This document shows positions 58,101-64,000 of a DNA stretch of 64,000 nucleotides, in pieces. The notes beneath the pieces were generated by a model, which saw only the letters and a program-made list of their open reading frames with translations, had not been told where the DNA came from and searched no databases. The stretch spans positions 2,130,566 to 2,194,565 of the forward strand of contig ML677385.1 in the NCBI GenBank assembly GCA_007922305.1. The letters run 5' to 3'. The position numbers were made by a program, and so were the translations under genes. Every line of letters starts with the position of its first letter. The stretch's first letter is position 1. The DNA comes from Dermatemys mawii (lineage: Eukaryota > Chordata > Testudines > Dermatemydidae).

Positions 58101-61100
58101 ATGATAGTGCCTCAGGAGTTGCCACTAAAACCAGAGTAGAGTTTCCAAGACGAGATCCCTTCTTTTTTGAGAACAGAACGGTGAAGGTAATGACGTTGGC
58201 AGAAGAGATCTTGTCCCAGAAAGGAGATGGAGAATATATACCTAAGAAGAAGCCTTGCAGACCAGAAATGGAGACGCTTCACATCAAGCAAATGGAGTCT
58301 GGTAAAACAGCAACAGCCAACAGTAAAATAATAAAGTCAGAAACGAGAGAACCTGCCATGAAACAAAGCCCAAAAGGGACAGATTTGCAGAAGTCAATCT
58401 CAAAAACACAGGCTGAAGACAGCCAGAAGCTGACAGCTGTCAGACTTAAGGAATCTAGGCACTTGGCGGAGACTCCCATTGGACCCCCACCCGCAGCACA
58501 GCTAAAAGTTCCGCCAGGGCCTCAGCGAGAAGTGGAACAAAAGCTGACTTTGTTGAGATGGGAAGAAACCAAGACAAGGGAGATACAGGAGACTGAGACA
58601 AAAGAAAAAGCTGCTCCTAAACTACAAGAGGAGTTTTTGAAGGAGACACCGTTCATGGTAAACACTACAACAGAGGAGGAGGAGCTCATTCAAGAAGCTG
58701 GAGCTCAGACTGAAGAGCAAGGCACTATACAGGGTACAGCTTTAAATTGTTTGAACTGTATTGGTTCTTCTGGGGCTGGGGCTTGAAGTAATATTTTTAA
58801 TTTATATCTACAATATCAACTCTTTGATCTGGATTCTCCATATTCTGTTATAAAGCTATCTGATCTAGCACATTGTGGAGGAAATAGTCACACCTTGGTG
58901 ATAAATTCTTGCTGCGATGTGTACTTATGTTGAAAAACTGTCTTTCTTCTTTTTAATATGCAGCTTCTGGTTATGGTGGACAGAAACATCTTTTTTTATT
59001 TCATTGTATTTATTTTTTTTTCTTAAATCAACATTATACTTGTTAACAGATAAAGTAACCAAGCTTGTTCCAGTTTCAAAGGACTGTTCTAGTCATAGCC
59101 TTTTGCAACAAAATCCTGAATTTATGACCGTTTCAGTAGAACCATCTTGAAGACGGCTAGCGACCTCTGCCCAGCCTTTGGATTCTTCCCCTTTTCTTTG
59201 TCTAACGCCTACATACAAACCCAGTAGCTGCCTTTCTGCAGAGCTGGATGTGCCACCATCCCATTTGCACAGATGCTGCCACTGCTTCCCCCGATTTTGC
59301 CATGCCACAGATTGCAACAGATTTGGGCAGTATAGGAGGATCACAGGAGCAGGACTTGGCTGTAAGACAGGCGGACTTGTAAGGTGAGCAATATGTGAGG
59401 CCAGCAAAGGACCCAACAAAATCAGTAAGATAGCCAGGGGAGAAAGGGAGCACTGATGTCTTTCTCTATATCACATCATGCCTTCCCCAAATCATCTCCT
59501 AGCCATATATCTGTGTCTCACCTAACCTTCCTGACAATTAAGTTTCCCACCCACAAGTTGCATGAATCCCACACCATCGGCCCTCACTTCCAGATACTTC
59601 TTGTGTTCCCTATAATCCAATAAAAGGAAAACTTTCTCCATCTCAATTTGTTCAACGCCTTCTGTGGTGCACCCCTTTCTTCCTCGGGCTCATACGAATG
59701 TTAAGTGTCCTGTTTTTGACATTCAAAAATCTGGCTACCATTTTGCTAGCACACTTAATTTAAAGAACCTGCCTACATGCAAGGATGAAAGCACAAATAA
59801 GGCTGTTTGCAAGATCACAATTATTTACAAGAGGCCTAGATGACAAGTAATGCTTTTTGCATGTCAATTTTCAGGAGACAGTGCTGAGCAAAAAGGGGTG
59901 CAAGGTTTCATTTAAGGGAAAAGACCAGCACTAATTTGACTTACCTTCAGCGTTAGAATCCAAGGATATTTCCTCAAGATTTTTAAAATACAATCACTGT
60001 GATGATTAACCTTGCCAATTTTTTGCTCCTCTGCACAGCCATTGGAAGGAGCTTATGAAAGCTGTAAAACACCTTTCCCTACATTTGTCTATATTTGATG
60101 CTTCTCCTCTCTGTCCCCACAATACTATCCTCAGAGAGCCAAGCCCCGTAGCTTCAGTCATTCCCCTCAGTAGTTAATACCTAGAAAGTAACTAGAAAAT
60201 TAAAGGAATGGGTCTAGTTAACCTCTAGTGAGTTGGAAAAAGGCTTTATTCCAAAATGCACTGCTTCATCAAAGTGAAGTATATACCATTTTCTTAACTA
60301 ATTCATATATTAAACAGTGGCCTGGATTCTGCTTTCACTCATTAGAGTAGATCTAGAGTAACTTCATTGAAGTAAATGGAGGGGCTACTTCTTGTTTAAA
60401 TAACCAGATTTTGCTCGTTATGCCTTTCATTTAACAATTTTACAGGGACATTTGGGGGGGGGGGCTGGTCTTTTTTATAAACAGATGAGCAATAGTTAAC
60501 AGCACTGGTCACAGATTTTTTGTAACCTACATTTCCTTCCTGTTTCTGCATTTTTTCATTTATCTGAAAACGCAGCAGCCAAACCGACTTGCAAGACATA
60601 TTGTACATTTTTCTTACTGAGAAATTTGTACTTTAGCATTCCTATTCCACTTTGTGGGATGAAGTAAATTTAAACAGTCATCAAAACAAATGTGCCATTA
60701 GCTGTTGGTAAGTAAAATTACCAGCAGAGTAACTCAAAAGTGTACCTCTGACTCTCTTAACAAGAACATCATGTGAAAAGCTCATTCTGCTTGAGAGAGA
60801 GTGCATATGAAGTTTGAAGTATGGGGAAAGAGTTCAGGAATAAGGTGTTCTTTTGAGGAACCAAGTGCAGTGCATTGTGGGCAAGAAAAAATGAGTGTCT
60901 GCTGTTTCCTGAGCATCTGTCTCTTAACTTAAAAGGTCCCTGTCTTGCAGGTTGACTGTACTATTTTCTAAGCTTGCTTATTCATGGAGCTCTTTCCAGC
61001 AAAGATTGCAACACCTGGTTCAAATATGTATGTAGTGGTTTCTGTTGTGAGATGTGTCCTGCTAGGAACTGAATAGAAGGCACTAGATCGTTTGCCTTCA

Positions 61101-62507
61101 TAGTTCTACCTTCCATTTAAACAAAATTGTGATTTGCTACACTTGCAAGAGTCTCAGTTATAAAATGCAACAGATACATGTGTTGAAACATATGGTATCA
61201 CTGCACCAATATAGAAGGATTAAGGAGAGAATGCAATGTTCCATTTCTTGCTTGTTTATTTTTCTGGGAGACTATCGCATTACTGGGGGGGGAAAAACTG
61301 TAGAAGGTAAAGTGTTTGATATAAAATAAACAAATACAAATCACTGCATACAAGTGGCACAAACTTTTATTGCTAGATCGCACTTAACTTTCTTTCTGAC
61401 TGTCAACCCTTTTTATATAAAAGTACAGGCTACCATAAGAAATACTGTTTTGCTTTTCTTCTTGCTCTGGAAAAAAATTTTCTCGCCATTTCTCTTTGTG
61501 GTAAAGTGAATTGAAGAGTTATGTTGTTATAAAAGATCTTATTTAAATTAGTATAATCTTTTTAAAGTCTAAAAATTAATGTCTGCTTTAGTATATGTGG
61601 TATCAAAATTTTTTATTACTCATTCAGAATGATCTCTTTAGAAAAGAAAGCCAGTGTGAAGTTTTGAAAAGAATAAAGGAATAAAACAAGGAATTTCATA
61701 CTGTGGCGAAGGGGGAATTAAAATATAAAGTCCTTGATTCTTTTCTGATACAGCCACAGTTGAAATCATTTGTGGAAATCCTTTCTGTAACTAAGCTTTT
61801 ATTAGAAAAGATCATCACCTTAACTTGTTTTAATGTTCTTATTTTGTGGTCTGACATCATAGATATAAATGTGTAATTAATGCTCTTTTGCATCTCTTGG
61901 CTTGCTAAGAGTGTCACATAATGTTCTGGTTGTGGGGAGAACCAGATAGTAAAGCTAAGTGAGATTAAGTATATACTAAGCAACATTCAAGAGAGACAGA
62001 CTCATTTCCATGAATAGTAAATCATTTGTGTGTTGAAATAAAAGCACTGTTGCTAATGTTTTCCACTGTAAAGGAGTCATATTTGGAATCCTGTGGTAGT
62101 TGATTCAGGTAATCTGTTGTTCTGTCTTTTCAATTAAAGACGTGTGATGTGTTTCCTTGGTATCTTATAAGATACAAACAGAAGTTTAGCAACTTTATCC
62201 TTGCACTGTAGCTGCTGACTTTTTTTTGTTTTGTTTAAATGAATGAGGAGCCTCCAACTGTATGGAATTGATGCAATCAGAAAGAATGTTATCTCTGTTC
62301 TGGCATCACCAGGTTTACTCATCTTATTTTTGTTCCACAGAGATTGAAACAGGTCCTGCATCTGCACAGGAGGAATTTGATAATTCTACCTACAAGAACC
62401 TCCAGCATCATGAGTATAATATGTATACCTTTGTGGATTTTGACGTGCAGCTCTCAAAATTCAGACAGCCTCAGCCGTCTTCTGGAAGGCTGTCACCGAG
62501 GCATTAA
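45364..62507 (+). CDS. NDUFV3: NDUFV3, complex I accessory subunit (four coding exons, two predicted isoforms)
   Basis: This is a nuclear-encoded accessory subunit of the NADH-oxidising arm of mitochondrial complex I. Coding exons are 45364-45411, 51444-51537, 57759-58733 and 62341-62507. The full set gives 1,284 bp, or 427 residues. Skipping exon 3 gives 309 bp, or 102 residues; the human proteins are 473 and 108. Exon 3 starts and ends in phase 1, so both forms stay in frame. Exons 1-2 encode an arginine/serine-containing N-terminus with few acids, like a mitochondrial presequence. Exon 4 carries the conserved core, [19 protein letters not shown] and QPSSGR.SPRH-stop. The start codon context is strong (G at -3 and +4). 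WDR4 lies divergently 4.4 kb upstream, matching human 21q22.3. Identification is secure. Confidence 0.96.
45943..46470. mobile_element. DNA element with TAGGGTTGCCAA-type ends in NDUFV3 intron 1
   Basis: The left end TAGGGTGGCCAACTTCG is inverted at the right, ACACCTGGCAACCCTA. The interior is G-rich and non-coding, and part of it matches the interior of 4029-4691. Confidence 0.68.
46608..47341. mobile_element. GC-rich DNA element in NDUFV3 intron 1
   Basis: The start AGGCACTGACTCTGTGGGTG is roughly inverted at the end, CTGGAAGTTGGCGCTT. The subterminal GTGCTC...GAGCACCC arms also pair. It matches a high-copy turtle repeat I recognise but cannot name. Confidence 0.5.
47618..48105 (+). repeat. 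AT-rich interspersed repeat, copy A
   Basis: It starts GGCTTGGAAGGATTAGATTT, passes TTGACAATTTGTGTTTT and TTAAATAATTATTATTTTA, and ends GAATTCTGCCAAGCCTAG. Copy B at 48426-48795 repeats the same order. The start and end words GGCTTGG and CCAAGCC are inverted. Confidence 0.65.
47837..47880 (+). pseudogene. U2 snRNA 5'-end fragment
   Basis: GCTTCTC, then TTTTGGCTAAGATCAA (a 16-base exact match to the U2 5' region), then TATAGT with U2-like spacing. The rest of U2 is absent. It sits in copy A of the AT-rich repeat at a point where copy B has no equivalent. Confidence 0.55.
48426..48795 (+). repeat. AT-rich interspersed repeat, copy B
   Basis: GGCTTGGAAGGATTAGATCT, TTGACAATTTGTGTTTTTAA, TTAAATAATTATTGTCC and GATTTCTGCCAAACC follow copy A in order. 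It lies in the same orientation about 300 bp downstream. Confidence 0.65.
48800..50680. other. NDUFV3 intron 1, unassigned part
   Basis: No exon or clear repeat border recognised. A C-tract lies at about 50085-50095. Confidence 0.45.
50690..50800 (+). repeat. second hammerhead-like repeat family, NDUFV3 intron 1
   Basis: The plus strand reads GTGAAGAAGAGCTCTGTATA, GCTTGAACGC, then CTACAGAAGTTGGACCAATA and CCTTGTCTCTCTCAAATC. It lies in the same sense as NDUFV3. The core resembles that of the other hammerhead-like family but is mutated. Confidence 0.65.
51444..51537 (+). CDS. NDUFV3: NDUFV3 coding exon 2
   Basis: The acceptor is TTTAATTTTGCAG and the donor is AAGA|GTAAGG. It encodes [20 protein letters not shown] and then a lysine/serine segment. 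It ends with one base of a codon, which joins either exon 3 (giving AAT) or exon 4 (giving AAG). Confidence 0.93.
51836..52632. mobile_element. non-autonomous DNA element with GGGGGAATTCTG ends, NDUFV3 intron 2
   Basis: The left end CTTGGGGGAATTCTGTGTCA is inverted at the right, TTTGGCACAGAATGTTGCCA. A secondary TTGGGGGAATTTTTGTGTGT lies at about 52444. The interior holds a (CT)n run at 52118-52146 and G-rich sequence with no real coding capacity. Confidence 0.62.
52118..52146. repeat. (CT)n microsatellite
   Basis: About 14 CT units, giving a GA/CT frame on both strands. Confidence 0.9.
52884..53237. mobile_element. hAT-type element in NDUFV3 intron 2
   Basis: The ends are CAGGGGTTCTCAACCTTTTT and CCTATTGAGAACCACTG. 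They are flanked by a perfect 8-bp duplication TTGTAAGC (52876-52883 and 53238-53245). It is non-coding. Confidence 0.9.
53550..53680 (+). repeat. interspersed repeat with GGTGCTGGGCACT core, copy 5
   Basis: CTAGCACCTAGGAGCCCCAA, then GGCCCCATTGTGCTGGGTGC and TGTACAAACATGG. This is the clearest copy of the family. Confidence 0.65.
53780..57410. other. NDUFV3 intron 2, AT-rich, no exon seen
   Basis: The stretch at about 53790-54790 is very AT-rich, with GATTTAAATCATGGATTTTA near its start and ATTTAAATTTT near its end. It may be a decayed element. The rest shows nothing recognisable. Confidence 0.4.
57412..57500 (+). repeat. MIR-like SINE fragment
   Basis: TTTACTGATGGGGAACTGAG followed by ACACAGAGAAAGAAAGTGAC matches the conserved core of MIR-type SINEs. 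It lies about 260 bp upstream of NDUFV3 exon 3. Confidence 0.6.
57759..58733 (+). CDS. NDUFV3: NDUFV3 exon 3, long-isoform cassette
   Basis: The acceptor is CATTTCCTAG and the donor is CAGG|GTACAG. It encodes 325 residues of low-complexity sequence with islands matching the human long isoform: [10 protein letters not shown] at the start and [16 protein letters not shown] serine/acid run lies at about 58045-58110. It has no known fold and is rich in K, E, T and S. Because both borders are phase 1, it can be skipped in frame. The donor has C at position +4, so it is weaker than the others. Confidence 0.94.
59050..59150 (+). other. candidate alternative terminal exon of NDUFV3
   Basis: A pyrimidine-rich stretch ending TTGTTAACAG precedes an open segment beginning [19 protein letters not shown] and ending in TGA at 59148-59150. 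Joining it to exon 3 keeps the frame (G + AT). I see no donor that would rejoin exon 4 in phase, so if used it would be a terminal exon. I do not know it from other species and it may be chance. Confidence 0.22.
59151..62340. other. NDUFV3 intron 3, remainder
   Basis: No further exon or defined element recognised. A short stretch at about 60318-60390 resembles a common amniote interspersed repeat. Confidence 0.45.
62341..62507 (+). CDS. NDUFV3: NDUFV3 coding exon 4 (terminal)
   Basis: The acceptor is TTTGTTCCACAG. It encodes [11 protein letters not shown], then the complex I core peptide [36 protein letters not shown] and the SPRH terminus. This is the most conserved part of the family. Confidence 0.96.
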
Positions 62508-62585
62508 AAGAGCCAAGAGGAAAAGAAATGCTGAAACTTATTTGAATGAATTGCTCTGACACTGCTGCATTGTCTATATTGTAAA

Positions 62586-62595
62586 AATAAATAAA
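62586..62595 (+). terminator. NDUFV3: NDUFV3 poly(A) signals (two overlapping AATAAA)
   Basis: AATAAATAAA lies about 80 nt after the stop codon and supplies two overlapping canonical signals. T/G-rich sequence follows at about 62612-62640. This implies a short 3' UTR of about 100 nt. Confidence 0.8.
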
Positions 62596-62754
62596 CTTGC
62601 AGTAACTTACTTGATGGTTTTGATGAGGTTGTCTTGTCTATCAGAGTCACGCTGTGTTAGAGTCCATTAGCGAGTTACAAATTAGTCATCCTGACTTCTT
62701 CATAGTTAGCTTTACTAGATCCCAGTGCATATTGACTCAAGATGTAGTCTAAGC

Positions 62755-63192
62755 TAGAGGTGGCCAAACCATGGCTCGCAAGATACATGCGGCTCTTTTA
62801 CAGTTTAAAGTGCGGCTCACAGAGGGGCCCTCCCACATTCTGCACCTATCAGACTATGGGGAGGAGCTCGGGGATTCTGCTTTTTGGTGTGGTGATGGGG
62901 GTAGTTGCTTCTGCCCTGTAGAGAGGGAGGTCTCGTGACTTCAACCCTGTGGGAGGCATCTGCCAGGGATCAGGACTTCAGCAGGAGCAGGGCTGAAGCC
63001 CCTGGCCCCTCTCCCTGCTGGGTTGAAGCCCCGAGACCCCTTCTCCTCCATCCCCCTTCTCAAGGCAGAAGCCTCTAGCTCCACCACCCCTATGCAGGGT
63101 TGAAACCCTGCTCTGGCTGGCATGCCCCGGCTGTTGAATTTCTGAAGATTGTCGTGTGCAACTCAAAGGGTCCGTATGTTTGGCCAGCTCTG
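62755..63192. mobile_element. hAT-like element beyond the NDUFV3 3' end
   Basis: The ends are TAGAGGTGGCCAAACCATGG and TGTTTGGCCAGCTCTG, with flanks GTCTAAGC and GTCTAAAG as an imperfect 8-bp duplication. The interior is GC-rich, with chance open frames. Confidence 0.75.
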
Positions 63193-63605
63193 GTCTAAAG
63201 TGGCTAGGTATCAGGTATCTGATTCTAAACTTTGGCCTTGATCCTGCCCTCTGATTCACAGCACCATTTATTTTGAAGGAAATCAATGAATGTGCATCTG
63301 TTTGTCCATTATATGCCTCACTGTATTATTAGGATGATTAATTTTATTACTTTTATTCTGTTAGTGTCCATATTGCGATGTTCTCTTCATACAAGAAGAC
63401 TATCACTGCTTTAAAGAGCTTATGCATGCTGCATGATGTGAGGACTAAAACCTTTTGTTGAAGAGGGGGTTATGGTAAAGAATATCCTTAATTGGTAGAA
63501 GCATGTGAATATAGATTTTCTTTATCTCCTTACATAACTGACAAAATTGAGACATTCCTAGAACTTGTAATAGAGCAAATGATGGGGGACTCATACAACT
63601 GATTA

Positions 63606-63817
63606 CAGGCGAGTCGCATCTTACGTGCATTCAACATGCGCGATTTCAGCTTTACGTGGTCGGCAGAAATAAAAGGGAAAAATAAAAATTTAAAAACTGT
63701 ATCTGTAAGGCAGGCGATTCCACACACCATTTAACTCAATGAGTTTTGACTATACACGGTTTTCGCTTTACGCGCTGACCGCAGAACGTAACCCCCGTGT
63801 AAGATGCGACTCGCCTG
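63606..63817. mobile_element. pogo/Tigger-like MITE
   Basis: The 21-bp terminal repeats begin CAGGCGAGTCGCATCTTACG and are inverted at the right end, TAAGATGCGACTCGCCTG. They are flanked by TA on both sides (63604-63605, 63818-63819). It is 212 bp and non-coding. Confidence 0.85.
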
Positions 63818-64000
63818 TAATTACAGCTTTACTTGATTTTAGTTGGTTCTGTGCAGATTCTCTGAACAAAGTCAAGCTATTTAATATTTAAGAGAACATC
63901 AGTTGGGCAATTCTTAATCCATTACATTACATCAATTAAACTTTTAGGGGTATTATCTCCATATGTATGATAATTGAATAATAATTAAAGCAACAGTGAT

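Noticed and set aside
57841..58125. 94-codon minus-strand frame opposite NDUFV3 exon 3
   Set aside because: It is the complement of the serine/acid repeat of exon 3.
1..64000. CRISPR arrays, operons, phage or bacterial features
   Set aside because: Spliced vertebrate genes and reptile-type repeats fill the window; no regularly spaced short direct repeats of CRISPR type were seen.

Overview
The window is vertebrate nuclear DNA, most probably from a turtle. It holds two spliced genes, WDR4 on the minus strand and NDUFV3 on the plus strand. They are divergent neighbours, as on human chromosome 21q22.3. The turtle assignment rests on the repeats: a tRNA-derived SINE with a CR1-type 3' tail (the tortoise polIII SINE design), CR1 and L1 LINEs, many short hAT, Harbinger and pogo-like DNA elements, and short repeats that look Penelope-derived. 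Another non-avian reptile cannot be excluded by eye.

Layout. Positions 1-15,770 are intergenic. A stack of nested transposons occupies 1,600-5,842: an internally deleted L1 interrupted by a Harbinger element, which is itself interrupted by a hAT, plus a second hAT in the L1. A C-depleted block lies beside it at about 600-1,590. WDR4 runs leftwards from its start codon at 40,921 to its stop at 16,170 in 11 coding exons, and predicts a protein of 414 residues. Its CpG-rich promoter is at about 40,670-41,160. The 4.3 kb between the two genes carries short DNA elements and hammerhead-like repeats. NDUFV3 starts at 45,364 in a second CpG-rich block and ends at a stop at 62,507, with poly(A) signals at 62,586-62,595. 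It has four coding exons. The 975-bp third exon is flanked by phase-1 introns, so including or skipping it gives a 427-residue or a 102-residue protein. The last 1.5 kb holds a hAT and a pogo-like element.

Function. WDR4 is the WD-repeat partner of METTL1, which makes N7-methylguanosine in tRNA. NDUFV3 is an accessory subunit of mitochondrial complex I. They are not an operon and no joint function is implied; their adjacency is conserved synteny. Exon borders were read directly from splice sites, reading-frame phase and similarity to the human proteins as I know them. No alignment program was run. Transposon borders were taken from terminal repeats and target-site duplications (TSDs) where these are visible.
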